DNA from: Gammaproteobacteria bacterium
Lineage (GTDB): Bacteria; Pseudomonadota; Gammaproteobacteria; UBA5335; SLRW01
Length of the DNA: 6,774 nt
Direction: 5' to 3'
NCBI GenBank assembly: GCA_007130745.1
Contig: SLRW01000127.1
Span: forward strand, 1-6,774
A program made the position numbers and the translations under genes. Under the pieces are notes generated by a model that saw nothing but the letters and a program-made list of their open reading frames with translations, ran no database searches and was not told where the DNA came from. Below, one piece after another: positions 1-5,859 of the stretch (position 1 is its first letter; every line of letters begins with the position of its first letter).

Positions 1-859
1 CCTCTTCGGCGCGGTGGAAGTCCATCAGGTTGAAGTGCGACAGGCGCGGGGCAATGATGGCTTCGGGCGGATCGCCGGCCATGCGGCTGCGGGTAATGCG
101 ATCCTGCATGATGTTGATTGCGCCGGAAGTTACATCGAACAGGCCCGGTACAGACTCACCTGAAATCTGATCCCTGGGGGCAATCAGATGATCCAGGCTG
201 AGTCGCGCCAGTGGGCCGCGCAGTCTTGAAAACAGCAGTCTCGCTGCCCCCATGCCGTTGCCGTTGCCTGCAGGGCGGGCGGCTTCTGCCGGACGAGAAC
301 GACGGGTCAGCAAGTCGCCATTGAGGTTGACTGCAATCACCATGTCGGCTTGCAGAGCCCGGCACACCGAAATTGGCACCGGGTTAACCAAACCGCCATC
401 CACCAGCCAGCGGCTCTGATGGCGCACCGGCGTGAAGATACCAGGCAGGGAAATGGAGGCCCGCACAGCATCAATCAGCGAGCCTTCACGCAGCCAGCAT
501 TCACGACCGCTCTGGACATCGGTCGCCACGGCTACAAAGGGCGTTTTCAGATCTTCAATCTGCTCGGCACGAATACGATCACCGAATTCACCCATCAGCC
601 GGTGGCCTTCCACAAAACCGCCATGGCCCACGCTCACGTCCAGCATGCGCACAATATCGACACGGGTGAGTCCGCATACCCAGTCGGCCAGCGGCTCCAT
701 CTTGTCGGCACACCAGGCCGCGCCCACCAAGGCGCCAATAGAGGTGCCGCTAACCACATCCGGGCGGATACCCTGTTCATCCAGGGCACGCAGCACGCCG
801 ATGTGGGCCCAGCCCCGGGCCGCGCCGCTGCCCAGTGCCAGCCCCACCCGCGGGTTCAT
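1..859 (-). CDS. Patatin-like phospholipase, RssA/NTE family (C-terminus cut by window edge)
   Basis: This is a predicted serine lipid hydrolase that would cleave acyl esters of phospholipids or lysophospholipids; the true substrate cannot be read from sequence. Translating the minus strand from the ATG at 859-857 gives 286 residues with no stop before the edge. Visible patatin features, in order: the glycine-rich oxyanion loop GSGAARGWAH (residues 10-19), the nucleophile elbow GTSIG with Ser40, and the DGG motif with Asp154, together the Ser-Asp dyad. I see no signal peptide or membrane segment, so a cytoplasmic enzyme like E. coli RssA (about 300 residues) is likely, which means only a short tail is missing. 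The ATG overlaps the stop of the upstream LysR gene by 4 bases (ATGA), which suggests translational coupling and fixes the start. There is a low-complexity stretch rich in Arg, Ala and Gly around residues 187-205. The family call is firm; the physiological role is unknown. Confidence 0.93.
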   Translation of the reverse strand, partial: MNPRVGLALGSGAARGWAHIGVLRALDEQGIRPDVVSGTSIGALVGAAWCADKMEPLADWVCGLTRVDIVRMLDVSVGHGGFVEGHRLMGEFGDRIRAEQIEDLKTPFVAVATDVQSGRECWLREGSLIDAVRASISLPGIFTPVRHQSRWLVDGGLVNPVPISVCRALQADMVIAVNLNGDLLTRRSRPAEAARPAGNGNGMGAARLLFSRLRGPLARLSLDHLIAPRDQISGESVPGLFDVTSGAINIMQDRITRSRMAGDPPEAIIAPRLSHFNLMDFHRAEE

Positions 860-1875
860 GAGTTATCCATCCCCTCGCCGGGAGGCAGCTGCGCCGGCCG
901 GTTGCCATTTCGCGCCGCGACTTCGGGTCGGGTCAGCTCTTCGCTGCTGTGGCGGGTAAAAAATTCAGGGTCCATCAGCTCTATAAAACGCCGGGCCTGT
1001 GGTGTGAAGAACTTGCCCTTGCGGGTAACCACGCCATAAGTGCGTTTGGGGAAATACTTGTTAAGCGGAATGGCGCAGACTTTCTCATGCCCGGTCAGGC
1101 AGATGCTGGTGACAATGGAAATGCCGAAATTGAGCTCCACGTATTTCTTGATGACTTCCCAGCCCCCGGCCTCGAGGGTGACGTGGAAATCAAGGTTATT
1201 TTGCTGGAACACCAGCTTGACCATGCGCCAGGTACTCAGGTGGCGCGGCGGCAGAATCAGCCCGTAGGGGGTAATGTCTTCGAGGGTGACACGACTCTGG
1301 CGAGCCAGGGGATGATCACGGGAGGTAATCAACACCGGGTCGTAGGCATAGATTGGCCAGTAATTAATATCCTCGGGAATATCCAGCATCGAACCGACGG
1401 CGAAGTCCACCTCGTCCGAGCGCAGCATCTCGAGGCCATCGCGCCCGGTGACATTATGCAAATTGAAGCGAATGCCCGGATGCTGTTCAGCGAATTTGCC
1501 AACGATATCGGGCAGCAGATAGAGCAGAGTTGACTCACCTGCGGCTATATCAAGGCTGCCTGACTCGAAGCTGCCGCGCTGTGAAGCAAAATTATCCGGC
1601 AGTGTTTCCAGTCCCTCTACCAGGGGCAGGGCAAGCTCGTAGAGAATTTGACCTTCAGGGGTCAGCTTGATTTTGGGTCCGCGGCGTTCGAACAAGACCA
1701 CTTCAAGTTCGCGCTCCAGCGCCTGGATCTGCAGGGACACCGAAGGCTGGCTCAGGGCCATGCGTTCTGCTGCACGTGAAATGCTTCCAAGCTGGGTGGC
1801 ATAGCAGAAACCGCGCAATTGCTGCAGGCGATTGTGTTTGTAATACTGACGTGGAACGGTTGATTTACCGACCAT
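856..1875 (-). CDS. LysR-family transcriptional regulator, CysB-like
   Basis: This 339-residue DNA-binding regulator has an N-terminal winged helix-turn-helix at about residues 14-75, including LGSISRAAERMALSQPSVS, the typical LysR recognition helix region, and the following LFERRG wing. A linker helix comes next, then a periplasmic-binding-protein-like effector domain at about 105-310. The segment VIKKYVELNFGISIV resembles the CysB/Cbl subgroup, but the protein is not close enough to call it CysB itself, and its effector is unknown. The tail after about residue 312 is polar and proline-rich and longer than in most family members. The start is supported by GGAGG at 1885-1881, 5 bases upstream. 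It shares an ATGA overlap with the patatin gene downstream and is divergent from aceA, the usual geometry for a LysR protein that controls its neighbour and itself. Control of aceA is an inference from position only. Confidence 0.93.
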   Translation of the reverse strand: MVGKSTVPRQYYKHNRLQQLRGFCYATQLGSISRAAERMALSQPSVSLQIQALERELEVVLFERRGPKIKLTPEGQILYELALPLVEGLETLPDNFASQRGSFESGSLDIAAGESTLLYLLPDIVGKFAEQHPGIRFNLHNVTGRDGLEMLRSDEVDFAVGSMLDIPEDINYWPIYAYDPVLITSRDHPLARQSRVTLEDITPYGLILPPRHLSTWRMVKLVFQQNNLDFHVTLEAGGWEVIKKYVELNFGISIVTSICLTGHEKVCAIPLNKYFPKRTYGVVTRKGKFFTPQARRFIELMDPEFFTRHSSEELTRPEVAARNGNRPAQLPPGEGMDNS

Positions 1876-1902
1876 CAGTGCCTCCGCGCCCGGGTTTCCG
1901 CC

Positions 1903-1936
1903 GGCTCATTATAGGCTGAGCCAATACTAAACATTG
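1903..1936 (-). promoter_or_regulatory. Candidate promoter of the LysR-patatin operon with overlapping inverted repeat
   Basis: Read on the minus strand, a perfect TATAAT lies at 1913-1908, about 33 bases upstream of the start codon. The -35 region at the correct spacing (around 1931-1938) is poor. The -10 sits inside the perfect inverted repeat GGCTCA-N8-TGAGCC (1903-1922). Such a site could bind a regulator, for example the LysR protein itself in negative autoregulation, or it could fold as an RNA hairpin. A perfect TTGACA (1954-1949) is also present, but at 35 bases it is too far from this -10; it could serve only a weaker TAGTAT-like element. The -10 is seen directly; the operator role is inferred. 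Confidence 0.5.
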
Positions 1937-1947
1937 AAAAAATTGCC

Positions 1948-1977
1948 TTGTCAAATCGATGCTTCAACCCTTAAGAT
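1948..1977 (+). promoter_or_regulatory. Candidate sigma-70 promoter for aceA (distal)
   Basis: TTGTCA (1948-1953, 5 of 6 to consensus) is followed after 18 bases by TAAGAT (1972-1977, 4 of 6). This would place the transcript start near 1984 and give a leader of about 234 bases, long for aceA. The TTGTCA overlaps the opposite-strand TTGACA, so polymerases on the two sides, or a regulator bound here, would interfere. The evidence is pattern only. Confidence 0.35.
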
Positions 1978-1985
1978 AGCGGCCG

Positions 1986-2005
1986 TGACCGGGCTGGCCC
2001 GGTTA
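1986..2005 (+). repeat. GC-rich hairpin near the predicted 5' end of the aceA leader
   Basis: A compact inverted repeat centres on ACCGGGC-TG-GCCCGGT (1988-2003), extended by a G-T and a T-A pair. It has no T-run after it, so it is not a terminator. If the distal promoter is used, the hairpin would lie within the first few bases of the transcript, where such structures often protect mRNA from 5'-end decay; that role is an inference. Confidence 0.4.
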
Positions 2006-2117
2006 CTGCCTGTCTTTCATGCCAGGTAACGCGGGTTCCGGCCCTTTGATATTGACGGGGACGGTGCCTGCTTTTGTTCCGGGCGCCGCCGGTTCGACCG
2101 GCCAAATCGGCTTCAGG

Positions 2118-2144
2118 GGTTGTATGATCCTGTTCCGTACAACC
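2118..2144 (+). promoter_or_regulatory. Inverted repeat over a -10-like element upstream of aceA (candidate operator)
   Basis: GGTTGTA (2118-2124) and TACAACC (2138-2144) form a perfect 7-bp inverted repeat around a 13-bp spacer. The half-site centres are 20 bp apart, about two helical turns, as expected for a dimeric DNA-binding protein. The left arm overlaps TATGAT (2123-2128, 5 of 6 to the -10 consensus), which would give a start near 2135 and a leader of about 83 bases. No good -35 stands upstream, so this proximal promoter would need an activator. A protein at this repeat could control aceA; which protein cannot be read here. Confidence 0.4.
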
Positions 2145-2217
2145 GGTTCCGCAGCCAGAGCATGACCTAAACAGCCAATTCATCACGACATGCCCTGAGA
2201 GAGGGGGGATAAACCCG

Positions 2218-3522
2218 ATGACGCGAGAAGAAGCGATCAAAGCACTGGAGAAAGACTGGGCGGAGAACCCGCGCTGGAAAGGCGTGAAGCGCGACTATAG
2301 CGCCGAAGACGTGGTTCGTCTGCGTGGTTCCGTACAGCCTGAGTTCACCCTGGCCCGCCTGGGCGCTGAAAGACTGTGGAAGCTGGTTAACGGCGACGCC
2401 AAAAAGGGCTACGTCAACTGTCTGGGGGCACTCACCGGCGGTCAGGCCGTACAGCAGGTCAAGGCAGGTATCGAAGCTATTTACCTGTCCGGCTGGCAGG
2501 TGGCTGCCGACGCCAACACCGGCATGACCATGTACCCCGATCAGTCGCTGTACCCTGTCAACTCCGTGCCGACCGTGGTCAAGCGCATCAACAACTCATT
2601 CCAGCGTGCCGACCAGATCCAGTTCCAGAAAGGCGCCAACCCCGGCGACAAGGACTGGGTGAATTATTTCGCTCCGATCGTGGCGGATGCCGAGGCCGGT
2701 TTCGGTGGCGTGCTCAACGCCTATGAACTCATGCGTGCCATGATTGAGGCCGGGGCTGCCGGCGTGCACTATGAAGACCAGCTGGCTTCCGTGAAGAAGT
2801 GTGGCCACATGGGCGGCAAGGTGCTGGTACCGACCCAGGAAGCCGTGCAGAAGCTCAACGCAGCTCGTCTGGCTGCTGACGTAGCCGGTGTGCCCACCAT
2901 CGTGCTGGCACGTACCGACGCCAACGCGGCCGATCTGCTCACCAACGACGTGGATCCCTACGACAAGCCCTTCGTTACCGGCGAGCGTACCGCAGAAGGC
3001 TTCTTCCGCACCAAAGCCGGTATTGACCAGGCGATTGCCCGTGGTCTGGCCTATGCGCCTTACGCCGATCTGCTGTGGTGCGAAACTGCCACCCCGGATC
3101 TGGACGAGGCACGCCAGTTTGCCGAAGCGATCAAGAAGGAATACCCGGATCAGCTGCTGGCCTACAACTGCTCGCCCTCGTTCAACTGGAAGAAGAACCT
3201 GGACGACGCCACCATCGCCAAGTTCCAGCAGGAACTCAGCGACATGGGCTACAAGTACCAGTTCATCACCCTCGCCGGTATCCACAACATGTGGTACAAC
3301 ATGTTCGATCTGGCCTACGACTACGCTCGTGGCGAGGGCATGAGGCACTATGTAGAGAAGGTGCAGCAGCCTGAATTCGAGGCCGCCGAGAAGGGCTACA
3401 CCTTCGTTGCTCACCAGCAGGAAGTGGGTGCCGGCTACTTCGACGACATGACCACCGTAATCCAGGGTGGCAGCTCGTCGGTGACGGCCCTGACCGGTTC
3501 GACGGAAGAAGACCAGTTCTGA
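2218..3522 (+). CDS. aceA: Isocitrate lyase, short E. coli type
   Basis: This enzyme splits isocitrate into glyoxylate and succinate, the first step of the glyoxylate shunt, and allows growth on acetate or fatty acids. The 434 residues equal the E. coli enzyme in length, and the key residues keep the same numbers: the signature KKCGHMGGK (193-201) carries catalytic Cys195, and Asp157 in DAEAGFGG is the Mg2+ ligand region. Further active-site blocks are SGWQVAADAN, the NCSPSFNW block (317-324) and the conserved C-terminal lid ending in GSTEEDQF. There is no signal peptide; the enzyme is a cytoplasmic tetramer in the family. The start is supported by a purine-rich GAGAGGGGGG stretch (2199-2208) about 9 bases upstream; CCCT at 2193-2196 could pair with part of it. 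The gene is monocistronic, as a strong terminator follows, and malate synthase is not adjacent. A LysR gene is divergent upstream. The call is firm. Confidence 0.98.
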   Translation: MTREEAIKALEKDWAENPRWKGVKRDYSAEDVVRLRGSVQPEFTLARLGAERLWKLVNGDAKKGYVNCLGALTGGQAVQQVKAGIEAIYLSGWQVAADANTGMTMYPDQSLYPVNSVPTVVKRINNSFQRADQIQFQKGANPGDKDWVNYFAPIVADAEAGFGGVLNAYELMRAMIEAGAAGVHYEDQLASVKKCGHMGGKVLVPTQEAVQKLNAARLAADVAGVPTIVLARTDANAADLLTNDVDPYDKPFVTGERTAEGFFRTKAGIDQAIARGLAYAPYADLLWCETATPDLDEARQFAEAIKKEYPDQLLAYNCSPSFNWKKNLDDATIAKFQQELSDMGYKYQFITLAGIHNMWYNMFDLAYDYARGEGMRHYVEKVQQPEFEAAEKGYTFVAHQQEVGAGYFDDMTTVIQGGSSSVTALTGSTEEDQF

Positions 3523-3539
3523 TTCTGTTGAAACGATCG

Positions 3540-3573
3540 AAAAAAGCCCGGGCAAATGCCCGGGCTTTTTTTT
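3540..3573 (+). terminator. Intrinsic terminator of aceA
   Basis: A perfect 8-bp GC-rich stem GCCCGGGC (3546-3553 with 3558-3565) and an AAAT loop are followed by eight T residues (3566-3573) and preceded by six A residues, which can extend the stem as A-U pairs. It begins 17 bases after the aceA stop codon. It is a textbook Rho-independent terminator, so aceA should not read strongly into icd. Confidence 0.95.
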
Positions 3574-3580
3574 GCCCACT

Positions 3581-3594
3581 CGCGCCAGGGCGCG
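3581..3594. repeat. Short GC hairpin after the aceA terminator
   Basis: CGCGC (3581-3585) pairs with GCGCG (3590-3594) around a CAGG loop, followed by GGGGTTTT. It could be a weak second terminator hairpin, or simply a GC-rich palindrome. It is the first of three further foldable elements between the aceA terminator and the icd promoter. Confidence 0.35.
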
Positions 3595-3597
3595 GGG

Positions 3598-3630
3598 GTT
3601 TTAAGTTTGAAGTTTTAAGTTTTCAGACTT
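3598..3630. repeat. AT-rich direct repeat that also folds as a hairpin
   Basis: The 11-mer GTTTTAAGTTT occurs at 3598-3608 and again at 3612-3622, a period of 14. The same stretch contains an inverted repeat: AAGTTTGAA (3603-3611) faces TTCAGACTT (3622-3630), nine pairs with one T-G wobble and a 10-base loop. It is markedly AT-rich beside GC-rich flanks. The role is unknown; candidates are an intergenic repeat family, a protein-binding site, or remnants of tandem duplication. Confidence 0.5.
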
Positions 3631-3636
3631 GGTAGT

Positions 3637-3660
3637 GTCGCGCGTGGCGCGACGGCTTTT
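3637..3660 (+). repeat. Perfect GC hairpin, possible weak terminator
   Basis: GTCGCGC (3637-3643) and GCGCGAC (3647-3653) form a perfect 7-bp stem with a GTG loop, followed by GGCTTTT. The T-run is short, four residues, and set back by GGC, so termination would be weak at best. It could act as a backup behind the main aceA terminator. Confidence 0.4.
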
Positions 3661-3751
3661 GTATTGCATACGCGCGGGTGAGTTTACGCATACAGGCAGC
3701 GTCTGTTTGTTGTGGCGGGTGACGGGTGGCGCTCGGGCTCGCAAGCGTCCG

Positions 3752-3760
3752 TGCTAGAAT
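3752..3760 (+). promoter_or_regulatory. icd: Extended -10 promoter for icd and the genes after it
   Basis: TGCTAGAAT matches the extended -10 pattern TGnTATAAT with one mismatch. The -35 hexamer at the right distance is poor, which extended -10 promoters tolerate. Transcription would start near 3767, giving a leader of about 55 bases. A small hairpin CGGCA-N6-TGCCG (3781-3796) lies in that leader, upstream of the GAGG ribosome site at 3811-3814. As no terminator is visible downstream within the window, this promoter may also feed the response regulator, glycosylase and uvrC genes. Confidence 0.6.
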
Positions 3761-3821
3761 CGGATCATGTGTTTGATGCACGGCATGAGGGTGCCGCCAC
3801 CACCGATAATGAGGTAGTTGC

Positions 3822-5174
3822 ATGGCCTACAGCCACGTTATCCAGCCCCGCAAGGGTCGCCGTATCCGGGTCAACCCGGACTATTCCCTGGATGTCCCGG
3901 ATCAGCCGATCATCCCTTTCATTGAAGGTGACGGGATCGGTATTGATGTGACGCCGGTGATGCGCCGCGTGGTGGATACCGCAGTCAAGAAGGCCTACGG
4001 CAAGGACCGTAAAATCGTCTGGATGGAGGTTTATGCCGGCGAAAAAGCCGCCAAGCTTTACGGCGAAGACCAGTGGCTGCCTGATGAAACCATGGATGTA
4101 CTGCGCAAGTTTCTGGTTTCCATCAAGGGGCCGTTGACCACGCCTGTCGGCAAGGGCTTCAGATCGCTGAATGTGGCGATTCGCCAGCAACTGGACCTGT
4201 ACGCTTGTGTCCGGCCGATTCGTTTTTTCCCCGGTACGCCCACCCCCATGAAAGACTCCGGTCATACCAGTATGGTGGTGTTTCGCGAGAACACCGAGGA
4301 TATTTACGCTGGCATTGAATGGCAGGCCGGCTCGGATGAAGTGAAGAAGGTGATCCGCTTTCTGCAGGAGGAGATGGGTGTGCGCGAGATTCGCTTCCCC
4401 GGCACCTCCGGGATAGGCATCAAGCCGGTCTCCCGTGAGGGCTCGCAGCGACTGGTGCGCAAGGCCATCCAGTACGCCCTGGACAATGAGCGTAAATCGG
4501 TCAGCCTGGTACACAAGGGCAATATCATGAAGTTCACCGAAGGCGCCTTCCGCGACTGGGGTTACGAGGTAGCACGCAATGAATTCGGCGCCGAAGTCAT
4601 CGGGGATGGACCCTGGTGCCGGCTCAAGCACCCGCGCACCGGAGAGGAAATTCTGATCAAGGATGTGATCGCCGACAACTTCCTGCAGCAGATCCTGCTT
4701 AATCCCGAGGATTACGATGTCATCGCCACATTGAATCTCAACGGCGACTACATCTCTGATGCGCTGGCCGCCCAGGTCGGCGGCATCGGTATTGCCCCCG
4801 GCGCCAATATGGCTGATGCCGTGTCCGTATTCGAGGCCACTCATGGCACCGCACCAAAATACGCCGGCAAGAACCGCGTCAATCCGGGCTCCATTATTCT
4901 TTCGGCTGAAATGATGTTGCGCCACATTGGCTGGACCGAAGCCGCGGATCTGATTCTGAAGGGTGTAGCAGGCGCCATTGCCGCCAAGACCGTGACCTAT
5001 GATCTGGCACGTGTGCGCGGGGCGTTTACCGCGCCCAAGCGTGACCTTAAAGACAAAGACGCCGGCAAGGAACGCCGCCGCAGCCATGTTGAGGAAGATG
5101 TGCAGCGTCTGATCCCCGGCGCCACCCTGGTGAGTTGTTCCGGCTTCGGCGAAGCCGTCATCAACAATATGTGA
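3822..5174 (+). CDS. icd: NADP-dependent isocitrate dehydrogenase with a C-terminal-region insertion
   Basis: This TCA-cycle enzyme decarboxylates isocitrate to 2-oxoglutarate and makes NADPH; it acts as a cytoplasmic homodimer. It aligns along its whole length with E. coli Icd, offset by two residues. Conserved features: the substrate loop RSLNVAIRQ with Ser115 (E. coli Ser113, target of AceK), the FRENTEDIYAGIEW block, LVHKGNIMKFTEGAF, and NLNGDYISDALAAQVGGIG. The NADP-selecting residues Lys346, Tyr347, Tyr393 and an Arg matching Arg395 (Arg397 here) are all present, so NADP rather than NAD is used. The protein has 450 residues against 416. The excess is a highly charged insertion of about 32 residues within 398-432, between the Tyr393/Arg397 site and the conserved final 18 residues. 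The start has GAGG at 3811-3814, 7 bases upstream. Only 22 bases separate it from the response-regulator gene. The identity is firm; the effect of the insertion is unknown. Confidence 0.98.
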   Translation: MAYSHVIQPRKGRRIRVNPDYSLDVPDQPIIPFIEGDGIGIDVTPVMRRVVDTAVKKAYGKDRKIVWMEVYAGEKAAKLYGEDQWLPDETMDVLRKFLVSIKGPLTTPVGKGFRSLNVAIRQQLDLYACVRPIRFFPGTPTPMKDSGHTSMVVFRENTEDIYAGIEWQAGSDEVKKVIRFLQEEMGVREIRFPGTSGIGIKPVSREGSQRLVRKAIQYALDNERKSVSLVHKGNIMKFTEGAFRDWGYEVARNEFGAEVIGDGPWCRLKHPRTGEEILIKDVIADNFLQQILLNPEDYDVIATLNLNGDYISDALAAQVGGIGIAPGANMADAVSVFEATHGTAPKYAGKNRVNPGSIILSAEMMLRHIGWTEAADLILKGVAGAIAAKTVTYDLARVRGAFTAPKRDLKDKDAGKERRRSHVEEDVQRLIPGATLVSCSGFGEAVINNM

Positions 5175-5196
5175 GTCACCCGTCGAGGCATATGCC

Positions 5197-5859
5197 ATGA
5201 TCAGGGTCCTGCTGGTAGATGATCACAGACTGATACGCGCCGGCCTGCGTCGTATTCTCGACCAGCACCGCGAGATCACTGTGGTCGCCGAGGCCGGCAC
5301 CGGCGAGGAAGCCCTGCAACTGATGAACCGCCTGATGCCGGATGTGGTGCTGATGGATCTATCCATGCCGGGGCGGGGCGGCCTTGAAACCACGCGCCGG
5401 ATTGTTCGCCAGCATCCGGGCGTGGGGGTGATTGCGCTGAGCGTACACACCGATGAACTCTACCCCGCACGGGTTCTGGAAGCCGGAGCGCTTGGCTACC
5501 TGACCAAGGATTGCGAGGCTGAAGAGATTATCGCGGCTGTCCAGCGGGTGCATACCGGAGAACGGCATATTGAATCACGTATTGCCCGGCGGCTTGCCAT
5601 GGCCAGCCTGGACGGACGCCATACCGCCTTTGAAGGGCTGTCCGAACGTGAAACCCAGGTGATGCAGATGGTCACGGCCGGGCATTCCATCAAGACCATC
5701 GCTGAACGACTCTGCCTCAGCCCCAAGACCGTCAACACCTATCGCTATCGCCTGTTCAGGAAACTGGGCGTAAACAACGATGTCGAACTGACTCGCCTGG
5801 CCATGCGCCACGGCATACTTGATGAAAGCACGCCGGACAGCGCTCATGGAGCCGTATAA
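5197..5859 (+). CDS. gacA: GacA/UvrY-type two-component response regulator
   Basis: This is a LuxR/NarL-class response regulator. The N-terminal receiver domain (about 1-120) shows the acidic pair Asp8-Asp9, the phosphoacceptor Asp54 in LMDLSMP, Ser82 in the ALS position, and Lys104. The C-terminal helix-turn-helix (about 147-208) runs from LSERETQVMQMV through SIKTIAERLCLSPKTVNTY. Length (220) fits the GacA/UvrY family. In that family the partner kinase is GacS/BarA and the main output is transcription of small RNAs that titrate CsrA/RsmA, shifting carbon use, motility and secretion; no kinase gene is in the window. Location just upstream of uvrC, here with one gene between, supports the GacA/UvrY assignment over other NarL-type regulators. 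The start is preceded by GAGG (5185-5188) with 8-base spacing. The stop shares one base with the next start (TAATG). Confidence 0.92.
   Translation: MIRVLLVDDHRLIRAGLRRILDQHREITVVAEAGTGEEALQLMNRLMPDVVLMDLSMPGRGGLETTRRIVRQHPGVGVIALSVHTDELYPARVLEAGALGYLTKDCEAEEIIAAVQRVHTGERHIESRIARRLAMASLDGRHTAFEGLSERETQVMQMVTAGHSIKTIAERLCLSPKTVNTYRYRLFRKLGVNNDVELTRLAMRHGILDESTPDSAHGAV

Larger units (their letters stand above)
1876..2217. other. Divergent regulatory region between the LysR gene and aceA
   Basis: This 342-bp gap has no convincing gene. Its left third (1903-1985) is AT-richer and carries promoter-like elements pointing both ways. Its remainder is a GC-rich stretch that would be the aceA leader if transcription starts near 1984. 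In the leader I see a hairpin at 1986-2005, a bulged hairpin at 2002-2030 (GTTAC + CTG pairing with CAG + GTAAC), a perfect inverted repeat GCCGGT-TCG-ACCGGC at 2088-2102, and the longer inverted repeat listed separately at 2118-2144. No pattern matches a riboswitch class that I know. Confidence 0.7.

Noticed and set aside
350..1039. Plus-strand open frames of 229 and 175 residues opposite the patatin and LysR genes
   Set aside because: The minus-strand products have clear catalytic and DNA-binding motifs; the plus-strand products are low-complexity and match nothing I recognise.
2019..2165. A 48-codon open frame in the aceA leader, possible leader peptide
   Set aside because: No ribosome binding site precedes its ATG, and its composition (Gly, Ala, Thr, Pro) lacks any run of regulatory codons; chance is the simpler explanation.
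2197..2210. CsrA/RsmA binding site at the aceA ribosome site
   Set aside because: The stretch is G-rich and ends in GGA, but the A-N-GGA core is absent and no GGA sits in a hairpin loop.
2596..3579. 327-residue open frame on the minus strand, antisense to aceA
   Set aside because: Shadow of the conserved aceA codons; it begins inside the terminator region side and shows no known motif.
3600..3760. A GacA-dependent small RNA of the RsmY/RsmZ kind in the aceA-icd spacer
   Set aside because: I find no repeated GGA motifs in loops and no GacA-type palindrome (TGTAAG-N6-CTTACA) upstream.
3765..5198. 477-residue open frame on the minus strand, entirely antisense to icd
   Set aside because: It covers a certain gene in the opposite direction, has no recognisable domain, and arises from the GC-rich codon pattern of icd, which removes stops from the mirrored frame.
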